In this document: positions 18,948 through 27,419 of the stretch, piece by piece
How the letters are laid out: each line of letters starts with the position of its first letter
How positions within the stretch are numbered: position 1 is the stretch's first letter
Source of the DNA: an uncultured Hymenobacter sp.
GTDB taxonomy: Bacteria > Bacteroidota > Bacteroidia > Cytophagales > Hymenobacteraceae
Reading direction: 5' to 3'
DNA: 64,000 nucleotides
Assembly: GCA_913778455.1 (NCBI GenBank)
Contig: CAJYVK010000344.1
Span: forward strand, 1 to 64,000
Program-made: the position numbers and the translations under genes
The notes under the pieces: generated by a model
Told to the model about the DNA's origin: nothing
Databases searched by the model: none
Seen by the model: the letters and a program-made list of their open reading frames with translations, nothing else

Positions 18948-19688
18948 CTAGCTAGCATTCCAGATTGCCCAGGCGGCTTCGGCCTGTAACTCCAGCATTT
19001 TGAAGCCGTTTTTGGTGCGGGCACCGGCCAGCCGGCCGCGCTCCAGAAACAGCGTTTCGCGGGGATTGTAGATGAGGTCGAACAGATAGTGCTCCGGGGT
19101 CAGGGCCTCGTAGGGGAGGGGCGGGCACTCGTGCACGGCCGGATAGGTGCCCAGCGGTGTGGTATTGATGATGAGCGGGTGAGCCCCAATGACGGCGGGC
19201 GTCAGCTCGGCGTAGGTGAGCTGGGCATTGAGCGGGTCGCGGGAGACGAACCAATAGGCGATGCCCAACTCGCGCAAGGCTACCGCCACGGCCTTGGCCG
19301 CGCCACCGGTGCCGAGAATGAGCGCTCGGGGGCCGGGGCCAGCCGGGTAAAACTTGCGTAGCGACTCGCGAAAGCCTACGTAGTCGGTATTATGCCCTAC
19401 CAAGCTGCCATCGGCTTGAAACTCGACAACGTTAACGGCCCCCACCATTGCCGCCGAGGGCGCCACGCGGGTGAGGTAGGGCCAGATTTGCTCCTTGTAG
19501 GGAATGGTCACGTTGAGCCCGGCCAGCGTGGGCTGGCGGGCCAGCAGCTGCGGCAGCTCGCTGGCCGCCGCCAGCTCGAACAGCTCGTAGCGGCAGTCGC
19601 TGAGGTGCAGCCGGTCGAATTTCTGGCTGAAATACGCCTGCGAAAAGGAGTGCGAAAGCGTGCGACCGATGAGTCCAAAAGTGCGCAT
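18948..19688 (-). CDS. aroE: shikimate dehydrogenase
   Basis: A 246-residue protein, slightly shorter than many AroE proteins. It reduces 3-dehydroshikimate to shikimate with NADPH in aromatic amino-acid synthesis. Shikimate-site motifs are SHSFSQAYF (12-20), the catalytic Lys in NVTIPYKEQIWPYL and the partner Asp in GHNTDYVGF. The NADP-binding GTGGAAKAV lies at about 126-134. It follows the DedA gene by 24 bp and is probably the last gene of a minus-strand operon. Confidence 0.96.
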   Translation of the reverse strand: MRTFGLIGRTLSHSFSQAYFSQKFDRLHLSDCRYELFELAAASELPQLLARQPTLAGLNVTIPYKEQIWPYLTRVAPSAAMVGAVNVVEFQADGSLVGHNTDYVGFRESLRKFYPAGPGPRALILGTGGAAKAVAVALRELGIAYWFVSRDPLNAQLTYAELTPAVIGAHPLIINTTPLGTYPAVHECPPLPYEALTPEHYLFDLIYNPRETLFLERGRLAGARTKNGFKMLELQAEAAWAIWNAS

Positions 19689-19712
19689 GACAAAGAGGAA
19701 GTCAGTTGCCGA

Positions 19713-20387
19713 CTAAGCCGACTGCGCCGGTTTGTTCCCAAACTTGCTTTGCAGATACTGCCACAGCGGCGGCACTACCGAAAACAGGATGATGCCGTAA
19801 ATCACCAGCGTGAAGTTGTTTTTTACCCACGGAATCGAGCCCAGGAAGTAGCCCGCCAGCGTGAGCGATACTACCCACAGTACCGCGCCCGCAATGCTGT
19901 AAGAGGCAAAGTAGCGGTACGTCATGGTACCTACCCCAGCCACGAAGGGCGCGAACGTGCGCACGATGGGTACGAACCGGGCCATGATGATGGTCTTGCC
20001 GCCGTGCTTGGCGTAGAAGGCCTGCGTCTGCTCTAGATACTTGCGCTTCAGAAAGCGGAAGTCCTCGCGAAACACCCGCGGCCCTAAGTAGTCGCCGATA
20101 GCGTAGTTGACGTTGTCGCCGATAAAGGCGGCGGCAATCAGCAACGGAATGAGGTAGAGTAGATTGAGCAGTGGGTGGCCGGTTTCGGGATTGGGCTGCG
20201 CGGCCAGGGTGCCCGCCACGAACAGCAGCGAGTCGCCGGGTAGGAAGGGAAATACGATGACGCCCGTCTCGGTAAACAGAATCAGAAACAGCAGGAGATA
20301 GGTCAAGTTGCCGTACTCGTGCACCACGCTCACGAGGGTTTTGTCGAGGTGCAGTACCAGGTCTAAAAAGTGCTTGAGTAACTCCAT
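19713..20387 (-). CDS. DedA family membrane protein (VTT domain)
   Basis: A 224-residue polytopic inner-membrane protein. The VTT/SNARE-associated core is visible: EYGNLTYLLLFLILFTETG, FPFLPGDSLLF (re-entrant loop with GDS) and ARFVPIVRTFAPFVAG with its conserved arginines. DedA proteins act in membrane lipid (undecaprenyl-phosphate or phosphatidylethanolamine) flipping and in envelope homeostasis. The particular lipid is not predictable here. A -7-like box TACTTTTG lies upstream on the minus strand (20415-20408) without a clear -33 element. Confidence 0.93.
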   Translation of the reverse strand: MELLKHFLDLVLHLDKTLVSVVHEYGNLTYLLLFLILFTETGVIVFPFLPGDSLLFVAGTLAAQPNPETGHPLLNLLYLIPLLIAAAFIGDNVNYAIGDYLGPRVFREDFRFLKRKYLEQTQAFYAKHGGKTIIMARFVPIVRTFAPFVAGVGTMTYRYFASYSIAGAVLWVVSLTLAGYFLGSIPWVKNNFTLVIYGIILFSVVPPLWQYLQSKFGNKPAQSA

Positions 20388-20477
20388 GCTAGTGATTGTT
20401 GAGCCCGCAAAAGTAAGGCCCGCCCGGCCGGATGCGGGCGGGCACGCGGCGGCTATCCCAATCAGCGAGCGCAGAAA

Positions 20478-20507
20478 AAAAGCCTGACTCGCTGGAGCCA
20501 GGCTTTT
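20478..20507 (-). terminator. intrinsic terminator after the comA-like gene
   Basis: A 13-bp stem with one mismatch (arms 20478-20490 and 20495-20507). On the minus strand the stem is followed by a T-run, formed by the A-run at 20475-20481. It lies between the phosphosulfolactate synthase gene and the DedA gene. Confidence 0.75.
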
Positions 20508-20525
20508 GAAAAAGGGAAGTACGGG

Positions 20526-21356
20526 CTAGCCGCGCGGCATGGAAGTGCCGGGCTTGCCGGTTTTGGCGGCGGGCAGGAACATGGGGTCCACCGCGTCCAT
20601 GTCGAGGAAGTGGGAGAAGGTATCACCGCGCAGGCCCAGCCGGATAGTTTCGAGACTCACAATTTCGTTGGGGGCGATGTTACCCAAGTTGACGTTGGCC
20701 CCCAGCAGCTTGATAAACCACACCTGCTGTGCTTTCTGCGGTGCCTCCCAGATGATGCGCTCCGACGGAATCTTGGTTAGAATCTCTTCGACTAGGCCCG
20801 AGCGCACCTCGCCGGTGCTGCGAAACAGGCCCACGTTGCCACCCTCGCGGGCCTCGCCGATTACTTTGATAGCGCCAGCATCGAGCTCGGTTTGCATCTG
20901 CGAAATCCACTTGTAGGGCGGAATAATCTTCTCGGCGTCTTTCGAGCCTACCTCGCTCAGCACTTTCACCGACTTGCTCAGCTCGCTGATAAACTCGCAC
21001 TTGCGGTCGTGGTTGAGGTCGATGCTGCCATCCGACACCTCGGCGTATTCCAGGCCGAACTTGTCGAGTAGCCGGCGGTAGTCGTCGAACTGATTACGGA
21101 TGATAAACGCCTCGAACAGCGTGCCACCCAGGTACACCGGGATGCCCGCCTCACGGTAGATGTCCAGCTTCCGTTGCAGATTAGGCACCACAAACGAGGT
21201 GGCCCAGCCCAGCTTGACGATGTCGGTATAGGGAGCACCTACCTCCAGAAAGTCTTCAACCTCGCGTAGGCTGAGGCCCTTGTCCATCATCATGGTAAAG
21301 CCTTGCTCACGAGGCTTTTGGGTGCGTTCGGGAAGCTGAGAAAGCGAATAGTTCAT
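20526..21356 (-). CDS. phosphosulfolactate synthase-like protein (ComA family)
   Basis: A 276-residue TIM-barrel protein starting at the ATG at 21356 (MNYSLSQLP). ComA joins sulfite and phosphoenolpyruvate to give 2R-phospho-3-sulfolactate, the first step of coenzyme M synthesis in methanogens. Motifs shared with the family are GFTMMMDKG, VKLGWATS, PVYLGGTLFE, EVSDGSIDL and GEAREGGNVGLFR. Bacteroidota do not use coenzyme M. The product may feed sulfonate or sulfonolipid metabolism, or the protein may have another role, as in plant Hsa32. Neighbours give no further clue. The family is clear, the reaction here is not. Confidence 0.88.
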   Translation of the reverse strand: MNYSLSQLPERTQKPREQGFTMMMDKGLSLREVEDFLEVGAPYTDIVKLGWATSFVVPNLQRKLDIYREAGIPVYLGGTLFEAFIIRNQFDDYRRLLDKFGLEYAEVSDGSIDLNHDRKCEFISELSKSVKVLSEVGSKDAEKIIPPYKWISQMQTELDAGAIKVIGEAREGGNVGLFRSTGEVRSGLVEEILTKIPSERIIWEAPQKAQQVWFIKLLGANVNLGNIAPNEIVSLETIRLGLRGDTFSHFLDMDAVDPMFLPAAKTGKPGTSMPRG

Positions 21357-21395
21357 GCGTGGTAAAGCAGGCACCGGCCCGCCGAATGAGAGACA

Positions 21396-21424
21396 AAAAA
21401 ACTGCCCGCCGGAAAGGCGGGCAG
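21396..21424 (-). terminator. intrinsic terminator after the TPR gene
   Basis: A 9-bp GC stem (21402-21410 with 21416-21424) followed on the minus strand by a run of T. It sits in the 116 bp between the TPR gene and the comA-like gene. A -7-like box TAATTTTG (minus, 21435-21428) directly beside it could start comA transcription. Confidence 0.8.
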
Positions 21425-21472
21425 GTACAAAATTAGGACATAAAGCAAAAGCTGGGGCCAGCTACCGCCCCG

Positions 21473-22870
21473 CTACTTGCGAAACTGGTCGATGAGCCGT
21501 TGCAAGGCGGGCTGCTTTTCCAGCTCGGGAAAGTAGTCGAACAGCAGCGAGTGCTGCTCGTAGTTGAGCGTGAGCGCCGTTTCCAGCTCCTGGTAGGCTT
21601 CGCGCAGGCGGCCGGCGGCCAGCAGGTAGGCGCACAGCATGTAGTGAAAGTGCGCCTCGTGCGGGTGCAGCTCCACAGCATGCCGAAGCAGGTCCACAGC
21701 TTCAACGTAATGCCCCTGCTCGTAGAGAATGGCGCTCCAGCTAACCCAGCCGGTGGCGTCTTCGGGCGCTACCTCGGTAGCCTTTTCGTAGGCTTCGATG
21801 GCGCTCACCACGTTACCCACTTGGTTTTCGGCCGCGCCCAGGGCCGACCAATACTCGCCGCTCTCGCCGTAGAGCTGCACCGCCTTGCGGAAAAAGTGCA
21901 GCGCCTCAAACGGCCGCTCCTGCTCTTGCAGCAACACCCCCTGGCCAAACCATGCCTCGTCCATGTCGGGGTTGATTTCGAGAGCCTTGCGGTAGTAAAT
22001 ACGGGCCTGCTCCCAGTTGCGTAGCTTCTCGTAGCACTCGCCGATGTTGCACAGGGCTTCGTCGGTAGGCTCGCCTAGCGGATGGCTCAGCTCAAATTCG
22101 CCGATGGCCCGCTGGTACTGCTGCTGGCACACGAAGGTATCGGCCAGCCAGTGGTGGGCATCGTAAAAATTGGCGTCGATCACGATGGCGTAGTCGAAGG
22201 CATCGGCCGCCTTGTCGTAATTCTCCCGCCGGTAGTAGTACTGGCCCAGATTGTACCAGGCTACCGCCGAATACGGGTCGTCGTCGGTGAAGCGCTGAAA
22301 AAACTCTTCGTGCTCGGGCAGGCGGTTGCTTACCTCCAGGCAGTTTAATAGCTCCTGCACCGTCGTTTCGTTGTCGGGGTGCAGGCGCAGGCTGTGCTTG
22401 TAGTGCTTGGCGGCGCTCTTGTATTTCTGCCAGCTCTGGTAAGCCAGGCCGAGGTTGAAGTGGATGTCCTCGCGGTCGGCGTTGTTCTCTAAGGCCGACT
22501 GGAAGTAGCGCACGGCTTCCTCAAACTGGCCGCGCTGGGTGGCGATAATGCCCCGCGTCACGGCCACGTCGGCGTTGTCGGGGTCGAGGCTGGCCACGTT
22601 GGCAATCTGGCGCTCAGCCTCGGCGTAGTCGCCGCGCATGGCCGAAATCTGCGCCCGGTCGATAAGTAGCTCGGTCGAAAAAGGGTACTGGTTGAGCGCA
22701 GCTTCGCAGGCCTGCTGGGCCTTGTCGAAGGCGGCCGAGGTCACGTAGTGGTCAATAATAATTTCAAACTCCTCTAAGTCAAAAAATGCGGCCTCGTTGT
22801 TGGCAAGCATTCGCTCGTAGCGCCGCACAGTGTCCTGCGCGGCCCGGGGATCATCAAATGGTTCGTTCAT
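21473..22870 (-). CDS. TPR-repeat protein, about 11-12 tetratricopeptide repeats
   Basis: A 465-residue soluble protein built almost wholly of TPR units such as NADREDIHFNLGLAYQSWQK and AVAWYNLGQYYYRRENYDKA. I picked the ATG at 22870 (MNEPFDD); ATGs 6 and 15 bp upstream are equally possible. It has no signal peptide, so it is a cytoplasmic scaffold for protein contacts. A similar gene is common in Bacteroidota, but I know of no defined function. It lies in the minus-strand run between the epimerase and comA genes. Confidence 0.9.
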   Translation of the reverse strand: MNEPFDDPRAAQDTVRRYERMLANNEAAFFDLEEFEIIIDHYVTSAAFDKAQQACEAALNQYPFSTELLIDRAQISAMRGDYAEAERQIANVASLDPDNADVAVTRGIIATQRGQFEEAVRYFQSALENNADREDIHFNLGLAYQSWQKYKSAAKHYKHSLRLHPDNETTVQELLNCLEVSNRLPEHEEFFQRFTDDDPYSAVAWYNLGQYYYRRENYDKAADAFDYAIVIDANFYDAHHWLADTFVCQQQYQRAIGEFELSHPLGEPTDEALCNIGECYEKLRNWEQARIYYRKALEINPDMDEAWFGQGVLLQEQERPFEALHFFRKAVQLYGESGEYWSALGAAENQVGNVVSAIEAYEKATEVAPEDATGWVSWSAILYEQGHYVEAVDLLRHAVELHPHEAHFHYMLCAYLLAAGRLREAYQELETALTLNYEQHSLLFDYFPELEKQPALQRLIDQFRK

Positions 22871-23020
22871 GCGCATAATGGTCACGAAATATAACGAATA
22901 GCCTGGCCAATAGCAAGCTGCCGACTTGGTAGTAGAAACGGGCCGTCGGTGCTGGCCGCGTTACCCGAAAAACTGATTCCAAATGGCCGGCTTGCTGCTG
23001 ACTGCGCTATTCGCCATTCG

Positions 23021-24043
23021 TCAGGATATAACCGAGGGGGAAGCGGTCCGGTTCGTTTTAGTGGCCTGAGCCAGCCAGGCGATAGTGTCGGAAAGAGGGC
23101 GGAAGGAAAGGCCGGTGGCCCGCTCGGCGCGGCGGGCATCGTAGCGCACCGGCTGGCGGCCCGCCCGGGCCGTGTCGCGGGTGATGAGCGGCCGGGCACC
23201 GGTGAGCAGCGAGCGCCCGTGCTCCAGGCGCCAGATGACTTCGGCGGCCCAGTTAGGCACGGCCACCGAGGGCGGCCGCTTGCCCAGCGCCGTAGCCAGC
23301 TGGCCCAGAAAATCACCCAACGGGCAGAGCCCACCGTTGAGAATGTAGCGGGCGGAGGCCAGTTCGGGCAGGTCGAGGGTAAGGCGCAGTAGGTGCGCTA
23401 CCACGTCGCGTACGTCCACGAAATTGAGCAGGCCCCGGGTGTAGAAATAGTGCTCGTCGTAGGCATAGCGCACGAGGCGGGTGCTGCTGCGCTGCCAGTC
23501 GCCCGGCCCCAGCACGATCGACGGATTGACGATGACGGCCGACAAGCCTTCGGCTACGCCGCGCCACACTTCCAGCTCGGCCAGGTACTTGCTGGTGGCG
23601 TAGGCCGGGTGGCTGGCCCCCAGGTCCCAGGTGGCGGTTTCGTCGAGCAGGCGGGGCTCGGGGCTGGGCGCCTCGTCGGTAACGGGAGGCTGGCCCAGCG
23701 CGGCTACCGACGACACGTAACCCAGCCGAATGCCGGGACGCAATAGGCAGGCATCCACGATGGTAGCGGTACCCTCCACGTTTACTTGCAAGAGCGCATC
23801 CTCGTCCTGCGGGGCGTACGACACCAGGCCGGCGCAATGCAGCACGTGCGTTACGTCGGGCGTGAGGGCGGTTTCGAGCAGGGTGCTGTCGAGCAAATCA
23901 CCCTGCACCCAGTCGATGCCAGCGGGGGCCGCTATGGGTGGGGCCTGGCCCCGGTAAAGGGCCCGCACGGCCAGCCCCCGGGTCCGCAGCTCTTGCAGCA
24001 CAAAGGAGCCGATGAGGCCCGTTCCGCCCGTTACGAAAATCAT
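23021..24043 (-). CDS. NAD-dependent epimerase/dehydratase family protein
   Basis: A 340-residue extended short-chain dehydrogenase. The Rossmann motif is VTGGTGLIGSFV (4-15), VLHCAGLVSY follows strand 4, and the catalytic pair appears as YATSKYLAE (about 155-163). It is closest in style to the NAD(P)-dependent reductase/dihydroflavonol-type subgroup rather than to a specific sugar epimerase. It lies 38 bp after the PHP phosphatase gene on the same strand and may belong to the polysaccharide operon, but a role there is inferred only from position. Confidence 0.88.
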   Translation of the reverse strand: MIFVTGGTGLIGSFVLQELRTRGLAVRALYRGQAPPIAAPAGIDWVQGDLLDSTLLETALTPDVTHVLHCAGLVSYAPQDEDALLQVNVEGTATIVDACLLRPGIRLGYVSSVAALGQPPVTDEAPSPEPRLLDETATWDLGASHPAYATSKYLAELEVWRGVAEGLSAVIVNPSIVLGPGDWQRSSTRLVRYAYDEHYFYTRGLLNFVDVRDVVAHLLRLTLDLPELASARYILNGGLCPLGDFLGQLATALGKRPPSVAVPNWAAEVIWRLEHGRSLLTGARPLITRDTARAGRQPVRYDARRAERATGLSFRPLSDTIAWLAQATKTNRTASPSVIS

Positions 24044-24081
24044 AGCGTTGAAAAGTGCGCTGGTTAGGGCTCGCGGCCCGG

Positions 24082-24858
24082 TTACAGCGTTTTATTGAGG
24101 AGGGGCAGGGCCATCAGCTTCCGAAAATAAGCCGATTTTACCGTCTTGGAAGCTAGCGCGGCCGTGTGGCGGAGGTGGTGGGTATCGGTGCCGACGAAGT
24201 CAACCAAGCCGCCGTCAATCAGCTTCTCGGCCACGTGGCGAGCCCCCGGCGAATAGTAACCCGCTAGGGAGTTGAGATTGAGCTGCAGCAGCACGCCGTA
24301 GTCCTGGCGCAGCTTCTCAATCTCGGTAAAGCGATTGTAGAAATACACGTAGCGCTCGGGGTGGGCCAGTACCACGCGGTAGCCTGCCGCTTGCAGGTCG
24401 AAGATGGTGCCGGTGAGGTTGAGCGGCTCGTTGAGGTAAGAGGTCTCGATGAGCAGGTAGCGCTGCTCGCCGCCAAAGGTGAGCAGCTCGGTACCATCGG
24501 CCAGCTTGCGGCCCAGCCACTCGTCGAGGTAGTACTCGGCGGCGCACTCCAGGGTCACGTCGGCCAGGCCCGCCTCGGCGGCGGCGGCCCGTAGCGTAGC
24601 CAGGGCCGCCCGCACGCCCTCGGGCGTATTCTTATAAAAGTCGCCCATGATGTGGGGCGTCATCACCAGCTTCGTGAAGCCCAGCGCGCGTAGCTCGCGT
24701 AGCAGGTCGAGGCTGTGGGCTACCGTTTCGGCGCCGTCGTCGAGGCCCGGCAGCAGGTGCGAGTGCATGTCGGTCACCAGCCCCGCCAAGGGCTGCTCCG
24801 GCGGCGGGCTGTCGGCCGCCGTCTTGTTTCCCATCAACCGCTGCCAGAAGCCTGCCAT
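24082..24858 (-). CDS. PHP-type protein-tyrosine phosphatase (CpsB/YwqE-like)
   Basis: A 258-residue PHP-fold metal-dependent phosphatase. Metal-binding motifs are DMHSHLLPGLDDG (about 30-42), MTPHIMGDF (about 66-74), ECAAEYYLD (about 103-111), LAHPERYVYF and GTDTHHL (about 226-232). It should remove phosphate from the tyrosine tail of the kinase encoded 6 bp upstream and so control chain length and export of exopolysaccharide. The short gap implies coupled expression. Confidence 0.93.
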   Translation of the reverse strand: MAGFWQRLMGNKTAADSPPPEQPLAGLVTDMHSHLLPGLDDGAETVAHSLDLLRELRALGFTKLVMTPHIMGDFYKNTPEGVRAALATLRAAAAEAGLADVTLECAAEYYLDEWLGRKLADGTELLTFGGEQRYLLIETSYLNEPLNLTGTIFDLQAAGYRVVLAHPERYVYFYNRFTEIEKLRQDYGVLLQLNLNSLAGYYSPGARHVAEKLIDGGLVDFVGTDTHHLRHTAALASKTVKSAYFRKLMALPLLNKTL

Positions 24859-24864
24859 ACGCTA

Positions 24865-27381
24865 TTAGCTGAAAAAGCCTTTTACCCGCTCGATAAACGT
24901 TGGCTTCTTCACGGGCTCTTCGTAGTAGCCCATGCCGTTGCCGTAGCTGCCGTAGCCATACCCGTAGCCGTAACCGTAGCCATACCCGTAGCCATACGAG
25001 CCCTCGGCCTTGGCGTCGTTGAGGATGGTACACATGCGCGTAAACTGGTTGTTGCGCAGCAGGCGGTTCATGTTCTTCAGGAAAGCCTTACGCGAGTAGT
25101 TGGCCCGCACGATGTAAATCGGCACGTCGGCCTTGCGCATGATGAGAATACCATCGGTAACCAGGCCCACGGGCGGCGTATCGATGAGGATGACATCGTA
25201 GGTGCGGTACAGCTCCTCCAGCATCTTATCGAAGCGCGGGTGCAGAATCAGCTCCGAGGGATTGGGTGGGGTAGGGCCCGCCGAGATAAAGTCCAGCGAC
25301 TCAATGGTGGAGTGCTGAATGCACTCGCTCACCGAGTGCCGGTCGATGAGAATAGTGCTGATGCCGCGTACGTTCTCGGCCCCGAAAGCCAGGTTTACCT
25401 TCGGCTTGCGCATGTCTAGGTCGAGAATGATCACCCGCTGGCCCGACAGCGCGATGATGCCGCCCAGGTTGACGGTGACGAACGTCTTGCCCTCGCCCGA
25501 GATAGTGGACGTAACCGAAATCAGGCGCTTCTTATTCGAGGGGCTGATAAAATCCAGGTTGGTTCGAATCGAGCGAATGGCCTCCGATACCGACGACTTG
25601 GGGTTCTTATCCACCACCAGCCGCGAGACGTTGAGCTTTTCTTTCTCGTAGGTCGGAATGACGCCCAGTACCGAAGCCTTGCTATTGCGCTCCAGCTCAC
25701 CCACGCTCGTTACCGTGTTGTGCATGAAGTAGCGCGTGGCAATCAGGCCCAGGCTGAGTAGCAGGCCACCCGCCAGCCCGATGGCGTACACGAGCGGCCG
25801 TACCGGCGAGATGGGGGCGTCGGGCGCGTAGGCCGGGGATAGAATCTGGAAGTCGGCCGTGGTGCCGGCATTCTTGATGTTGTACTCGACCTTCTTTTCC
25901 AGTAGGTTTTGGTAGGTCGCGCTGTACAGCTCCAGCGGCCGCTTCAAGCGCTCCAACTCGGTTTCCTTACCGGGTAATGCTTGCAGCTCTCCGCGGAGCT
26001 GGCCCTGCTGGCTATTGAGCAGCCCGAGCTGGTTGCGCAGTTGGATCTGCGCCTGCTGGATTTGGCGTTGCAGCGTAGCCTGAGCAAATGCCACCTGCGC
26101 CTGGGGCTGCTTCACGGCTTCCGTCACATCCTGGTACGAGCGCCGGATGCGGCGTAGATTTTGTTGCAGATTATTTAGATCCTCAAGCGAGCGCGAGATA
26201 TTCGGGTCGTTGATGATGGTTAAACTCGGAATGGATTGCGCTACGGTTACGTCGTCGTTGGGCGTCAGGCGCTCCTGGCGGGCCAGATGCGCCACCTCGT
26301 TGAGCAGCGTCAGCTTCTGCTCCAGGTCGGTACGCTCCTTGTCGATGGCAGCTATCTTCGCCGTGATCGTACTCAGCTCGCCCTTTGCATCATACGTGCC
26401 GTTGAGCTGCACAAACTGCTTGAGATTATCTTCGGCCTTAGCCAGGCTGTTACCCGTTTCACGGAGCTGCTGATCGAGGTAAGCGAGCGCCTTCTCCGTC
26501 GATTCCTGCTTACGGGCCACCTTCGCATCGCGGTAAACGCTGTCCAGCGCATTCACTAGCCGCTGGGCCTTCTGGCGGTTATAATCTTGAAACGAGATTT
26601 GCAGCGTGTTGGCGCTGGCGTTGAGTATTTCGGCCGTTAGGTTCTTGTCCAGATAGCCGTTGATGGTGTTGTCATCCAGAATAACGAAATGATAGGCCAC
26701 ATCCGGCGTGCCGGTACCCCCTCCTGCGGAAGCCAGCAGCCGCAGGTGAATGCCGGGTAACTGCACCGGCTGGCCTAGCTTATAGGTGCCGCCGAGGGTT
26801 TCGCTGCCCGTCGTTACGCTCAAACGGTAGGTATTCGCGTTTATGTAGGTGACGTTGAACTTGCGATTGTAGTACGCCTGGTCGCTGATGGTGTACTCAA
26901 CCTGAAACGGGGAGGTGCCAAACAGCTCCGTTTCTAGGACCGTGCCTTGCGAGTAATAGTTGACGTCCAGCGGTACTACCTGCTTGAGTTTTTTGTAGGT
27001 AAGCCCCGACTTTATCAGCTCTACCTCGCCGGCCAACTGCGCTGCTCCCCGGTTGCCGGGTTCGTTGCCCCCGCCCGCTATCGCTCCCAGGCCGATGGTG
27101 CTGGCATCGCTACGCTCATCAATTTTCAGTACTGAGGTAGCCTTGTATACAGGCTTGGTATAGCGTAGATACGTCCAGGAGCCGGTAAGCCCTAGCAACA
27201 AGAGCAGCAGCGCCCAGGGGAGGCTTTTTCGGGCTACTAGTACGAGGGTAGCCAGGTCGAAGCTGCTTTCGCCGTCCGAGTCATTTTCCCCAGAGCTACC
27301 GCTCGCGGGTGCGGTTGCTTCTGTTCCGGTGGTGGTGCGCCGGATGAGCTCTTCCAGCTCCGCGTTTTCGCTTAATGCCAT
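24865..27381 (-). CDS. polysaccharide biosynthesis tyrosine autokinase (Wzc-like, Wzz + BY-kinase)
   Basis: An 838-residue inner-membrane protein. A first membrane helix (about 52-72) precedes a Wzz-type periplasmic region with a long coiled coil (about 290-510). A second helix lies at about 535-555, then a BY-kinase domain with Walker A TISGEGKTFV, Walker A' IILDLDMRKP and Walker B VILIDTPP. The C-terminal tail holds eight consecutive Tyr-Gly units plus further tyrosines, the autophosphorylation cluster. It works with the Wza-like channel encoded just upstream and is reversed by the PHP phosphatase. No glycosyltransferases or Wzx/Wzy are adjacent. Confidence 0.96.
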   Translation of the reverse strand: MALSENAELEELIRRTTTGTEATAPASGSSGENDSDGESSFDLATLVLVARKSLPWALLLLLLGLTGSWTYLRYTKPVYKATSVLKIDERSDASTIGLGAIAGGGNEPGNRGAAQLAGEVELIKSGLTYKKLKQVVPLDVNYYSQGTVLETELFGTSPFQVEYTISDQAYYNRKFNVTYINANTYRLSVTTGSETLGGTYKLGQPVQLPGIHLRLLASAGGGTGTPDVAYHFVILDDNTINGYLDKNLTAEILNASANTLQISFQDYNRQKAQRLVNALDSVYRDAKVARKQESTEKALAYLDQQLRETGNSLAKAEDNLKQFVQLNGTYDAKGELSTITAKIAAIDKERTDLEQKLTLLNEVAHLARQERLTPNDDVTVAQSIPSLTIINDPNISRSLEDLNNLQQNLRRIRRSYQDVTEAVKQPQAQVAFAQATLQRQIQQAQIQLRNQLGLLNSQQGQLRGELQALPGKETELERLKRPLELYSATYQNLLEKKVEYNIKNAGTTADFQILSPAYAPDAPISPVRPLVYAIGLAGGLLLSLGLIATRYFMHNTVTSVGELERNSKASVLGVIPTYEKEKLNVSRLVVDKNPKSSVSEAIRSIRTNLDFISPSNKKRLISVTSTISGEGKTFVTVNLGGIIALSGQRVIILDLDMRKPKVNLAFGAENVRGISTILIDRHSVSECIQHSTIESLDFISAGPTPPNPSELILHPRFDKMLEELYRTYDVILIDTPPVGLVTDGILIMRKADVPIYIVRANYSRKAFLKNMNRLLRNNQFTRMCTILNDAKAEGSYGYGYGYGYGYGYGYGSYGNGMGYYEEPVKKPTFIERVKGFFS
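24949..24996 (-). repeat. eight Tyr-Gly repeats in the kinase tail (6-bp coding repeat)
   Basis: Forty-eight bp encode (Tyr-Gly)8. Third-position bases vary between TAT/TAC and GGC/GGG/GGT. A 12-18 bp pattern partly recurs, which suggests expansion by slippage followed by drift. It is the expected phosphorylated tyrosine cluster but is unusually regular. Confidence 0.9.
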
Positions 27382-27419
27382 AATTTCAATCCCTGGCTAA
27401 ATGCGCATGAATAAATGCT

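Noticed and set aside
24949..24996. Possible CRISPR or non-coding tandem repeat
   Set aside because: The repeat is in frame within the kinase gene, has no spacers, and encodes the expected tyrosine-rich tail.
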